Shown here: positions 1-7,241 of the stretch, in pieces
Numbering within the stretch: position 1 is the first letter of the stretch
Layout: every line of letters starts with the position of its first letter
Source: Sediminibacterium sp.
GTDB taxonomy: Bacteria; Bacteroidota; Bacteroidia; Chitinophagales; Chitinophagaceae
Assembly: GCA_017537025.1 (NCBI GenBank)
Contig: JAFWCB010000006.1
Span: forward strand, 1-64,000
Length of the DNA: 64,000 nt
Direction: 5' to 3'
Notes under the pieces: generated by a model
What the model saw: the letters and a program-made list of their open reading frames with translations, nothing else
The model's database searches: none
What the model was told of the DNA's origin: nothing
Made by a program: the position numbers and the translations under genes

Positions 1-1
1 A

Positions 2-43
2 CACCCTATACCCTACACCCTATACCCTACACCTTATACCCTA
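2..43 (-). repeat. Heptamer array, unit TAGGGTR, at nlpC/p60 stop
   Basis: Six consecutive 7-bp units read on the minus strand from 43 down to 2. All are TAGGGTA or TAGGGTG except one TAAGGTG. The first unit starts exactly on the TAG stop codon (43-41) of the NlpC/P60 gene. The array reaches the window edge and may continue upstream. It looks telomere-like by chance only, because other loci in the window use other heptamers. Confidence 0.85.
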
Positions 44-811
44 TTGCTTAAACCTCTTAATGATCCGCAGTTTGTGCGTCCTTTCTCCGGTGTCTGTATT
101 TAATATCCCCATATTATCTATCAGGTCAATTCTTACTTTACCTGAAGCATGGATAATATGCTCTGTATCTAGTAGTATTCCAACATGAGTAATACGACCT
201 TCTTCATTATCGAAAAAAGCCAGATCACCACATATAACTTCTTGAAGAAACCCCACTACATCTCCTAAAGCCGCTTGTTGATAGGCATCTCTAGGTAATA
301 CCATATTAAAAAATCGAAACACCTGTTGGGTAAAACCACTACAATCTATCCCAAATACGGATCTTCCGCCCCACAAATACGGTGAATTCAAATAGGTATA
401 GGCGATATGTTTGATATAATCAGGTATAAATAACGATTGATTGGGGACTGCTGGAGTTCCTTTGTATTCGAAATGATATTTATCAAGCTTTAATTTACCA
501 TGCATGAATAGACCTAAGGAAGCACCAAAAGGGATTTGCATATCTTTACCATTCACTTTTACAGTATTTACATAATCGCCAGTTACATCTTTAGAAACAA
601 TGGTAGCCATGAAATCGGGTACAGCAGCGAGTTGCGCTGTTTGGCACCAGCCTTCATAGCCGTCGTAGATACTCCTTACCCTTAAAAAATCGCGAGAGGT
701 CTCTAAAACCTGTCCTAATTCTCCGAATAACAACTGACTTACCATTTCACTTCTATGAGCTGCGTCTGCTCTCATGGGAACTGCGCCAACTATTGCCATT
801 ACATATGCCAT
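41..811 (-). CDS. NlpC/P60 family cysteine peptidase with bacterial SH3 domain
   Basis: This is a putative cell-wall peptidase, expected to cut gamma-D-glutamyl to diamino-acid bonds in peptidoglycan stem peptides. Starting at 811 the protein has 256 residues. An N-terminal SH3-like region contains RSEMVSQLLFGE (about 20-31). The C-terminal NlpC/P60 domain has the catalytic cysteine in GIDCSGF (Cys157), the catalytic histidine in THVGI (His209) and a third polar residue in IIHASG (His221). The reading frame stays open to 862, but the family usually starts just before the first SH3 strand, so 811 or 799 is the likely start. I see no clear signal peptide. It is divergent from the sigma-factor gene, and its TAG stop opens a heptamer array. 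Family assignment is secure; substrate is inferred. Confidence 0.9.
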   Translation of the reverse strand: MAYVMAIVGAVPMRADAAHRSEMVSQLLFGELGQVLETSRDFLRVRSIYDGYEGWCQTAQLAAVPDFMATIVSKDVTGDYVNTVKVNGKDMQIPFGASLGLFMHGKLKLDKYHFEYKGTPAVPNQSLFIPDYIKHIAYTYLNSPYLWGGRSVFGIDCSGFTQQVFRFFNMVLPRDAYQQAALGDVVGFLQEVICGDLAFFDNEEGRITHVGILLDTEHIIHASGKVRIDLIDNMGILNTDTGERTHKLRIIKRFKQ

Positions 812-880
812 GTATGAATATACGATATTGTATGGAAATAGAAGATTCATGCATCTCAGCAAAAAGATTTATTTTAAAGC

Positions 881-1444
881 GTGGCTAACGATAATTATAA
901 CCATATTACCGATAATGATTTACTGGATCGATATAGAAAAGACGGGAATAATCACTGGTTGGGTATTTTTTTGGAACGCTATACACTCTTACTTTTTGGG
1001 GTTTGTTTGAAGTATTTAAAAAATGAAGAAGAAGCGAAAGATGCGGTACAACAGGTCTTTGTAAAAGCTATACAGGAACTAGGAAAGTACCCTATTTATT
1101 ATCCTAAAAGCTGGTTGTATAAAGTGGCTTGTAATCATTGTTTGATGAAAATTAGGGATAGAAAAACGACCGTTTCAATCGAGCATACCGGGTTTGAGGA
1201 ATCAATAGAACCGACAGCTGAAACTCCTCAATTAAAAGAGCAAAATCTGGTTTGGCTGGAACAAAGTTTACCTGCGCTACAAAGAGATCAAAGAACCTGT
1301 GTAACTTTATTTTATCTTGAAAAAAAGAGTTATCAGGAAATCAGTATGGCAACAGGTTTAAGCCTATTACAAGTGAAAAGTCATATCCAGAATGGGAAAC
1401 GTAATCTTCGCATATTGATTGATAAAAAAAGAAAAGAAGCATGA
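881..1444 (+). CDS. ECF-type RNA polymerase sigma factor
   Basis: This 187-residue protein has the two-domain structure of extracytoplasmic-function sigma factors. Sigma region 2 lies at about 27-68 (with DAVQQVFVKAIQEL) and region 4 at about 130-180, with the helix-turn-helix SYQEISMATGLSLLQVKSHI. It should direct RNA polymerase to a small regulon. The start is GTG at 881: a stop codon sits just upstream in frame and no earlier ATG is available. Its stop overlaps the start of the next gene as ATGA, the usual arrangement of a sigma factor translationally coupled to its membrane anti-sigma factor. The signal it answers cannot be read from the sequence. Confidence 0.93.
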   Translation: MANDNYNHITDNDLLDRYRKDGNNHWLGIFLERYTLLLFGVCLKYLKNEEEAKDAVQQVFVKAIQELGKYPIYYPKSWLYKVACNHCLMKIRDRKTTVSIEHTGFEESIEPTAETPQLKEQNLVWLEQSLPALQRDQRTCVTLFYLEKKSYQEISMATGLSLLQVKSHIQNGKRNLRILIDKKRKEA

Positions 1445-1797
1445 GCGATTGGAAAAACATATTACCGTCTACCAGTTCCATTACTGAGGAACAGCTCATA
1501 CAATATCTTGAAGGGAACGCTTCCCCTGAGCTTCGTTTTGAAATTGAAAAGCAAATGAGCGAGTCGCCCTTTTTAGACGATGCCATAGAGGGTTTGCAAC
1601 AATACAAAAGCCCAACAGAATTATCTGCGCTACAATTACAACTTCGGAAACAATTGAAGCAATCACTTAAGCTTAAAGCTAAACGTACTAAAAGGAGACT
1701 ATTTCAAGATCAACACTGGCTTATCTATGCCGTTTTTAGTGTATTAATTCTTTGTGTTATAGGGTATTTAATTATTCATTTTTATGGTCGTACATAA
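1441..1797 (+). CDS. Small membrane protein, probable anti-sigma factor
   Basis: This 118-residue protein has a soluble N-terminal region (1-88), a basic stretch KRTKRR (81-86) and one predicted transmembrane helix at about 93-114, leaving a very short tail outside. It has no cysteine-histidine zinc motif of the ZAS type. The function is inferred from position: its ATG overlaps the TGA of the ECF sigma gene by 4 bases, and the N-terminal acidic helix (TEEQLIQYLEGNASPELRFE) resembles the start of many Bacteroidota anti-sigma proteins. It could instead be an unrelated small membrane protein. Confidence 0.65.
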   Translation: MSDWKNILPSTSSITEEQLIQYLEGNASPELRFEIEKQMSESPFLDDAIEGLQQYKSPTELSALQLQLRKQLKQSLKLKAKRTKRRLFQDQHWLIYAVFSVLILCVIGYLIIHFYGRT

Positions 1798-1835
1798 TAA
1801 TTGCTTATCTTGTTCTATCAAAATATTAGCGTCAT

Positions 1836-2432
1836 ATGAACAAGTTCAGAGAGCAATTATCCGACGATCTTAATAGCGGTTTTTTAAATCCCGCACTATC
1901 TGATGTGAAGAAGTTGATCATTACTGCTTCCACTAATATTTCTGGGATATTAGATTCGGAGAATGATATTGTGCTTGATGGTAATTTCAGTGGTGTTCTG
2001 TATAGTAAAAAAACAATTCATATCACCCCGGGAGGTATTGTACGCGGAGTTATAATTTGTAATGATATTAAAATTGAAGGTGAGTTCGAAGGTTCCGTAT
2101 ACAGCTTGCGTGTAAATCTCTGCAAAGATTCCATTGTTAAAGGAAACATTCATTGTACCATTATTAATACCGAAATGAATCAGTTTGTAGAAGCCAATAT
2201 AAAATTATTGAGTTTAGAAGCTACCGTATTTGATGCAAGTTCTACTGATTTATTCGCCCAACTAAAAGACATTTTCAATAAGAATAATAAAGACAATAAT
2301 TATATTGGTTTATTCCAAGAAAAATTAAACGAAGTAAAACCTTCTACTAAATTTTATCATCAAACTATTTATGTAGCACCAACTGTAGAGTCATCCCCAA
2401 AAGTTGATGATCCGGAAACAAAAGCCGAATAA
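1836..2432 (+). CDS. Bactofilin-family polymer-forming cytoskeletal protein
   Basis: This 198-residue protein carries a bactofilin/DUF583 beta-helix core at about residues 27-120. The core is short repeated beta-turns such as ISGILDSENDIVLDGNFSGV followed by GGIVRGVIICNDIKIEGEFEGSVYS. Bactofilins self-assemble into membrane-associated filaments and often scaffold cell-wall enzymes. The C-terminal 80 residues are less conserved and probably flexible. The gene lies 38 bp after the putative anti-sigma gene on the same strand and may share its transcript. The nearby NlpC/P60 hydrolase would fit a cell-wall role, but that link is inference. Confidence 0.85.
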   Translation: MNKFREQLSDDLNSGFLNPALSDVKKLIITASTNISGILDSENDIVLDGNFSGVLYSKKTIHITPGGIVRGVIICNDIKIEGEFEGSVYSLRVNLCKDSIVKGNIHCTIINTEMNQFVEANIKLLSLEATVFDASSTDLFAQLKDIFNKNNKDNNYIGLFQEKLNEVKPSTKFYHQTIYVAPTVESSPKVDDPETKAE

Positions 2433-2437
2433 ACTTC

Positions 2438-2457
2438 CTTAAATCTTAAGTTTTTTT
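2438..2457 (+). terminator. Weak intrinsic terminator after bactofilin gene
   Basis: A 5-bp inverted repeat (CTTAA, 3-nt loop, TTAAG) at 2438-2450 is followed by seven T residues on the plus strand. The stem is A+T-rich and weak. It overlaps the 3' coding end of the convergent gene that stops at 2439. Confidence 0.45.
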
Positions 2458-3596
2458 AGTAGGATTAAATTTTCGAGTAACAGTACATTATTGTAACCCG
2501 GACTATAATAATAAAAAGTTCCTGCTTTTGCGGAAGTCATCCATTTTTTATAGGGATTGGGTAACATAGAAGCCATACTAGCAATAAAGAAGCTGAACTC
2601 TTCATTCTCAACTAACGCTTCTATACTTTCTGCTTTTTTTTGGATAATATTGGGTGGTTGTATTCCCCAACGTATTAAAGCTGTGCTTAGCATTACCTGA
2701 TCCATAAAATTACGAGCACTTGCCAAAGCCTGCCGGGTATCTTCTATCAGTTGAGGTTTTAATTTTTCTAATTCAGGAATTGGCTTTACCGACATTAATC
2801 TTGAAACATGATACAATATATTAGATACACTTACATAATGAGGTGAAACATAGTTTGATGTAGTAATATACTTTCGAGACGCAATCAAATCTGTAATCAG
2901 GTGTAAACTCGCAGAGTCTGCGGAAGTCCATTTTAAATTATAATGCTGCACAAAGTAGAGAATATTAGATAGCACACATAGATCAAAGTCGACCGGCATT
3001 TTCACCCCAAACCAGGTTGAATAGGCGCCTACTTTTTTATACTCAGAAAATGTATTGGAAATTTTTTTTTGTTCATTATTGGTATAACCCTGCATAAGTG
3101 CATGAATCTGTTTGGCAGTAGTATCAGATTTTTGTTGCGCCATTAAAAGGATTACCGTGTCGTCCATATCATCGGGTAGCGACTGTTGTTTATCGAACCA
3201 ATTTAACCAACCGCCATTAGTAAAAATGCCGGGGGTATCGGTTGGCCAAAAATTATAGGTATCTCTACCTTTTCTATTTTGGAATTTGTTGAATGAGGGT
3301 AATGCTTCAAGAATAATTTTAGCTGCTATTTTTTGTTGCTCCGGAGATAGATCTTCTTTTATATTATTTAATGTGAATACCGTTAACCCTGTAAAAAAAG
3401 GATTTATATCGGCCTTATACCTGGTTTTATTTAAAGCATACATGCGATAGGAAGGAATCGTTCCTTTGGGAAATACTCCGGATTCTTTGGTTTGTAGTAA
3501 AGCTATACGATTCAGTATATGAGTAATAATAAGGCTATCATTAGCGTAACCCTCACATACAATGAAAAGTAATAGAGAAAAAATAGGACGTTTCAT
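2439..3596 (-). CDS. Secreted protein of unknown function with DxDD-like motif
   Basis: I do not recognise a named family. The 385-residue protein starts with a signal peptide (about 1-18, cleavage near GYA-ND). The rest is predicted mostly helical, without transmembrane helices, and rich in aromatic residues. At 128-147 lies GGWLNWFDKQ followed by SLPDDMDDT. The DMDD core (143-146) matches the DxDD pattern of class II terpene cyclases and recalls acid clusters in other alpha/alpha-toroid proteins. The length, the signal peptide and the absence of QW repeats argue against a true terpene cyclase; an alpha/alpha-toroid fold acting on a periplasmic or surface substrate is more plausible. It is convergent with the bactofilin gene. 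Confidence 0.6.
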   Translation of the reverse strand: MKRPIFSLLLFIVCEGYANDSLIITHILNRIALLQTKESGVFPKGTIPSYRMYALNKTRYKADINPFFTGLTVFTLNNIKEDLSPEQQKIAAKIILEALPSFNKFQNRKGRDTYNFWPTDTPGIFTNGGWLNWFDKQQSLPDDMDDTVILLMAQQKSDTTAKQIHALMQGYTNNEQKKISNTFSEYKKVGAYSTWFGVKMPVDFDLCVLSNILYFVQHYNLKWTSADSASLHLITDLIASRKYITTSNYVSPHYVSVSNILYHVSRLMSVKPIPELEKLKPQLIEDTRQALASARNFMDQVMLSTALIRWGIQPPNIIQKKAESIEALVENEEFSFFIASMASMLPNPYKKWMTSAKAGTFYYYSPGYNNVLLLENLILLKKLKI

Positions 3597-3666
3597 TAAA
3601 AAAGAAAAGGGAAATGTATTAAAAGTATAGCGTTTTATTTTAGAAATGGGAAAGCACTAAAAATAA

Positions 3667-4029
3667 TCATATCCAATCTAATACTGACTTTGTAAGCTCA
3701 TTATTAAGCGCATCACCTGTATTAAGCGTGCTAGAAGGCTCAAAAAGTAGAATACTACATTCTTCTTCCGCAAAGGGGCGATGAAGAACTCCTCTTGGAA
3801 CAATTAAAAATTCACCCTCATTCAATTGAACTTTATGATTTTCAAATTCCATATTAAATGATCCTTTTAATACAAAAAATAGTTCATCTTCATTTTCATG
3901 CTTGTGAAATACAAACTCACCTTTAATTTTTACAAGTTTTACATGTTGCCCGTTTAATTCCCCAACTATTTTAGGTGCCCAGTATTCTGTAAAAAGAGCT
4001 AATTTATTTTCCACTATTACTTTTTCCAT
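3667..4029 (-). CDS. Cupin-domain protein
   Basis: This is a 120-residue single-domain cupin. Motif 1 is seen as HKHENEDELFFVLKG, giving metal ligands His42, His44 and Glu49, with Gly56 at the expected spacing. Motif 2 (GEFLIVPRGVLHRP) supplies His83. Small cupins of this type bind a metal and include isomerases, dioxygenases and sugar-binding proteins, so the reaction cannot be read from the sequence. The gene stands alone between the secreted unknown gene and tmRNA on the same strand. Family assignment is secure, function open. Confidence 0.85.
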   Translation of the reverse strand: MEKVIVENKLALFTEYWAPKIVGELNGQHVKLVKIKGEFVFHKHENEDELFFVLKGSFNMEFENHKVQLNEGEFLIVPRGVLHRPFAEEECSILLFEPSSTLNTGDALNNELTKSVLDWI

Positions 4030-4117
4030 TCCATCCCCTTTTACGTTAAAATTAGGTAAACTAATAACACAAGCTTACAGCGGCCGGGTTTATTTATAGA
4101 AGTATCATCCATAAATG

Positions 4118-4150
4118 AAAAGAGATCCCGCGGTACGCGGGATCTCTTTT
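4118..4150 (-). terminator. Intrinsic terminator of tmRNA
   Basis: A perfect 15-bp inverted repeat with a GTA loop (4118-4132 and 4136-4150) lies directly downstream of the 3' end of tmRNA. The G+C-rich core GATCCCGCG is flanked by A and T runs, so it can act in both directions. Confidence 0.9.
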
Positions 4151-4151
4151 G

Positions 4152-4520
4152 TGGAGCCGACCGGACTCGAACCGGTGTCCAAACTACGTTGCCATTAGCT
4201 TTCTACATGCTTATTTCTTTATTATTTGTAGGCATTCAACAGGAAAAGAACAAACCAATTGAACGCTTAGCTGTATGGTCTTAAACAATAGTCACAGCCT
4301 TCTATTGTAGCAGCCTCTTTTGTTTTGAGTCGGCGGCGGCACCTGGTAAGAAGCAAACCTGTGCGGCGGCCCAAATGACTATCTAATCACTGATTAGGCA
4401 GCCATGGCATACTGTGTATTGCCAGTTATAGTTTGAATATTCAGATTAAAGTGCTAATTATCCAACGCACTGCATGCTTACACCAACCGTAACCTTAGCT
4501 GTCGAAACCAAAACGGCCCC
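4152..4520 (-). ncRNA. ssrA: Transfer-messenger RNA (tmRNA)
   Basis: tmRNA rescues stalled ribosomes and tags the incomplete protein for proteolysis. The 5' end (GGGGCCG, 4520-4514) pairs with CGGCTCC (4159-4153) to form the 7-bp acceptor stem with one G-U pair. It is followed by the conserved TTTGGTTTCGAC. The 3' side carries the T arm GGTTCGAGTCC. CCA is not encoded. The tag reading frame runs to a TAA stop and reads GNTQYAMAA, ending in the AA proteolysis signal, with GGC as resume codon. Length is 369 nt, usual for a one-piece tmRNA. Confidence 0.97.
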
Positions 4521-4524
4521 GTTT

Positions 4525-4559
4525 TAGTGAGTAGTGATAAGTGTAAAGTGCAAAGTTAC
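4525..4559 (+). repeat. Heptamer array, unit WAGTGNN, upstream of tmRNA
   Basis: Five 7-bp units in perfect register: TAGTGAG, TAGTGAT, AAGTGTA, AAGTGCA and AAGTTAC. The array covers the tmRNA leader and overlaps its -7 element. Confidence 0.75.
4551..4558 (-). promoter_or_regulatory. Bacteroidota -7 element for ssrA
   Basis: TAACTTTG on the minus strand matches the Bacteroidota -7 consensus TAnnTTTG exactly. Transcription would begin near 4546, about 26 nt before the mature 5' end of tmRNA. A good -33 element at the standard spacing is not evident. Confidence 0.6.
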
Positions 4560-4566
4560 AAGAAAT

Positions 4567-4650
4567 TAGTCAGTGGTTATTGGTCAATAGTAGTTGCCTT
4601 TCCCCCTACTAACTAATGACTAATGACTAATGACCATTGACCATTGACTA
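4567..4650. repeat. Inverted pair of heptamer arrays, unit TAGTCAN, at rseP stop
   Basis: On the minus strand, from the TAG stop of rseP (4650-4648), six units follow in register with consensus TRGTCAN (4650-4609). After a short C-rich spacer, four units of the same family lie in the opposite orientation (4567-4594, TAGTCAG to TAGTAGT). The eight bases TGGTCAAT at 4581-4588 are complementary to 4636-4643, so the pair can fold. Confidence 0.85.
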
Positions 4651-5997
4651 CTTGAAAAGTCTCCAAAAATCTAGCCCTAGTGCATAGGCCATTAGCCCAA
4701 GTAATAATACCATACCTACCATCTGTGCATATTCCATGAATTTATCACCGGGTTTGCGACCAGTAATTATTTCATAAACTGTAAATAATGCATGACCCCC
4801 ATCTAACGCAGGAATCGGTAGAATATTCATAAAAGCAAGCACGATTGAGAAGATACCTGTGAGCGTCCAAAACCTTTCCCAATCCCATACACCCGGGAAT
4901 GTATTCCCAATACTAATTACACTTCCCAAAGAATCGTTTGCACTTACTTTACCGGTGAATAATTGTTTTAATCCTGTTACATATCTATCCAAAGTTTCCC
5001 AACAACGAGTAAAACCAATTGGAATTGATGCTAACAGGGAAAAGGATTTAGTAGTGGTTTTTAGAATTTTGAACGGCGTTAGCTGAAAAAATCCGATGGC
5101 TCCTTTTTTAGTGACCAGCGCACGCATAGTTACTGTATCTTTTCCGCGGATAGCAGTAAGGGTAATAATAGAATCAGCATAATTTTTTTTCAATCTGTCG
5201 AATTCATCAAAATATTTAAAAGGTTGATTATTGATGGCAATAAGGGTATCGCCCTTACGCATGGTACCGTCTTTTATCACTGCATCTTTTCTCACAGAGT
5301 CTACAATTACTGGGAAACGAGGTATTACCATGGCCCCAAATTTCTTCTCCTTGATGATTGCTTTAATAGCCGACTCAGGTACTGCTATATCAATAGTTTT
5401 ATTGTCTCTTAATACCTGCAATTGCTTCGCTTCTTTGAGCACCATTTCCGATTCTAGGGTGCCATAATTTTCGACCGGCTTACCATCTATACCTACAACA
5501 TTATCGCCATCTCGCAACCCAAAACTTTTACCTATAGAATCTACCGATAATCCGTATTGTAAATTTTTTACGGGTAATTGTTCTTCTCCCCATACCCAGG
5601 TAATACCGATAAAAATAATAATGGCAAGAATTACATTTACTACCACCCCACCAATCATGATGATTAATCGTTGCCAAGCTGGCTTGGAGCGAAATTCCCA
5701 TGGCTCGGCGGGTTTTTTTAGTTGTTCTTTATCCATACTCTCATCGATCATGCCGGCTATTTTTACATACCCGCCGAAAGGCACCCAGCCCAGGCCGTAT
5801 TCCGTTTCTCCTTTCTTTTTCTTCCAAATGCTAAACCAAGGATCAAAGAACAAATAAAATTTATCAACCCGGCATTTGAACCATTTTGCGGGGAAATAAT
5901 GACCCATTTCATGCAACAGTACCAATATGGAAAACGACAATATAAATTGTCCGGCTTTAACCAATGTACTCATCCAATCAATCACTAATAAACTCAT
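4648..5997 (-). CDS. rseP: RseP-type site-2 protease (RIP metalloprotease, M50)
   Basis: This is an intramembrane zinc metalloprotease that cuts transmembrane substrates, in other bacteria anti-sigma factors and signal-peptide remnants. Of 449 residues, the active-site HEMGH lies in the first membrane helix (29-33). Two PDZ-like regions occupy about 150-310, and the second zinc-site motif NILPIPALDGGH is near 391-402 (Asp399). Hydrophobic segments occur at about 12-33, 112-135, 375-395 and 425-445. It lies 24 bp downstream of dxr on the same strand, a pairing common in bacteria. An ECF sigma/anti-sigma pair in this window is a conceivable substrate, but nothing shows it directly. Confidence 0.95.
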   Translation of the reverse strand: MSLLVIDWMSTLVKAGQFILSFSILVLLHEMGHYFPAKWFKCRVDKFYLFFDPWFSIWKKKKGETEYGLGWVPFGGYVKIAGMIDESMDKEQLKKPAEPWEFRSKPAWQRLIIMIGGVVVNVILAIIIFIGITWVWGEEQLPVKNLQYGLSVDSIGKSFGLRDGDNVVGIDGKPVENYGTLESEMVLKEAKQLQVLRDNKTIDIAVPESAIKAIIKEKKFGAMVIPRFPVIVDSVRKDAVIKDGTMRKGDTLIAINNQPFKYFDEFDRLKKNYADSIITLTAIRGKDTVTMRALVTKKGAIGFFQLTPFKILKTTTKSFSLLASIPIGFTRCWETLDRYVTGLKQLFTGKVSANDSLGSVISIGNTFPGVWDWERFWTLTGIFSIVLAFMNILPIPALDGGHALFTVYEIITGRKPGDKFMEYAQMVGMVLLLGLMAYALGLDFWRLFK

Positions 5998-6021
5998 AAC
6001 TACAACTCTTTACTTTTTACT

Positions 6022-7179
6022 TTACATATGTATTAGAGAAGCCGCAAAACTCCGCGCTTCTCCATCGGTTTCAAAATATTCTGATAACGTTGGTTTTTCA
6101 ATGAACGAAATTTTTTGCATGGTTTGTTCCACCAACTCTGTAATATCTAAGAAGCCAATCCTATTTCGTAGAAACGCAAAAACAGCAATTTCGTTCGCTG
6201 CATTTAATATACAGGGCATATTTCCCCCTTTATATAATGCGTCGGTTGCTAACTGTAAATTGCGGAAGGTTTTTAAATCGGGATCTTCGAATGTTAAAGC
6301 ATTGGGCTTTTTAAAATCGTATCTGGGGAAATTATTGGCAATACGTTGTGGAAAAGCCAATGCATATTGAATGGGTAACTTCATATCAGGGAGGCCCATT
6401 TGAGCTTTAATACTCCCATCCTCAAATTGAATCATACTATGTATAATACTCTGGGGATGAATAGTTACTTGAATCTGATGTGCCTGTAAATTAAATAACC
6501 ACTTAGCTTCAATCATCTCGAGCCCTTTGTTCATAAGGGTTGCTGAATCGATGGTAATTTTTGCACCCATGGCCCAATTAGGATGCTGTAAAGCATGATC
6601 GCGTTTTACATTAACCAAGAAATTGGGTTTCTTTCCTAAAAATGGACCGCCACTGGCAGTAAGAATTATCTTCTCAATTTTATTTCTTCCCTCTCCTACC
6701 AAACACTGGAAAATAGCCGAATGCTCGCTATCCACAGGTATAATCGGCACTCTTTTTTCAGCCGCCAATTTCATCACTATATCTCCGGCAACAACTAAAG
6801 TTTCTTTATTAGCTAAGGCGATCGCTTTACCTAATTCAATCGCTTGTAAAGTGGGTTTTAAACCTGCATACCCAACAATGGCTGCAAGCATCATATCATA
6901 ACAATCTACGGCAGCGGCTTCAGCTAATGCCTCTTCACCGGCAAAAACTTTAATATTTGTTTGTGCTAATGCTTCTTTAACAGTGGTATATTTTTTTTCA
7001 TCTCCAATTACCACCATATTCGGATTAAAGCGAAGTGCTTGTTTAATTAACAGTTCATCATTTGTTTGTGCAGTTAGTATTTCTGCAGAAAACAAATCGG
7101 GGTTGGCTTTAATGACCTCCAATGCCTGTGTTCCGATTGAACCTGTTGAACCAAAAATGGCAATCCTTTTTTTACTCAT
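6022..7179 (-). CDS. dxr: 1-deoxy-D-xylulose 5-phosphate reductoisomerase
   Basis: This enzyme makes 2-C-methyl-D-erythritol 4-phosphate from DXP with NADPH and a divalent metal, the committed step of the MEP isoprenoid pathway. The 385-residue length is normal. The NADPH-binding loop IFGSTGSIGTQALEV lies near 8-22, and the metal and substrate motifs are seen as PVDSEHSAIFQ (about 148-158) and NKGLEMIEAKWLF. The downstream step ispH is also in this window, at 26689. The gene is probably cotranscribed with rseP. Confidence 0.97.
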   Translation of the reverse strand: MSKKRIAIFGSTGSIGTQALEVIKANPDLFSAEILTAQTNDELLIKQALRFNPNMVVIGDEKKYTTVKEALAQTNIKVFAGEEALAEAAAVDCYDMMLAAIVGYAGLKPTLQAIELGKAIALANKETLVVAGDIVMKLAAEKRVPIIPVDSEHSAIFQCLVGEGRNKIEKIILTASGGPFLGKKPNFLVNVKRDHALQHPNWAMGAKITIDSATLMNKGLEMIEAKWLFNLQAHQIQVTIHPQSIIHSMIQFEDGSIKAQMGLPDMKLPIQYALAFPQRIANNFPRYDFKKPNALTFEDPDLKTFRNLQLATDALYKGGNMPCILNAANEIAVFAFLRNRIGFLDITELVEQTMQKISFIEKPTLSEYFETDGEARSFAASLIHM

Positions 7180-7241
7180 TCAGCTTTTTTACGGGGTTGG
7201 CCTACAAATTAAAAGAATTATACCCACCCATTCAATATTAA

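Noticed and set aside
2-43. Telomere-like repeat
   Set aside because: The TAGGGTR units resemble eukaryotic telomeres, but other loci in the window have the same period with unrelated units and the chromosome is bacterial.
774-1010. Plus-strand frame of 78 codons upstream of the sigma factor
   Set aside because: It overlaps the start of the NlpC/P60 gene and the true ECF sigma frame, has no recognisable domain and has ordinary antisense composition.
2439-3596. True class II terpene cyclase
   Set aside because: The protein is short and secreted, and lacks QW motifs and the rest of the conserved pattern; only the DxDD-like core is present.
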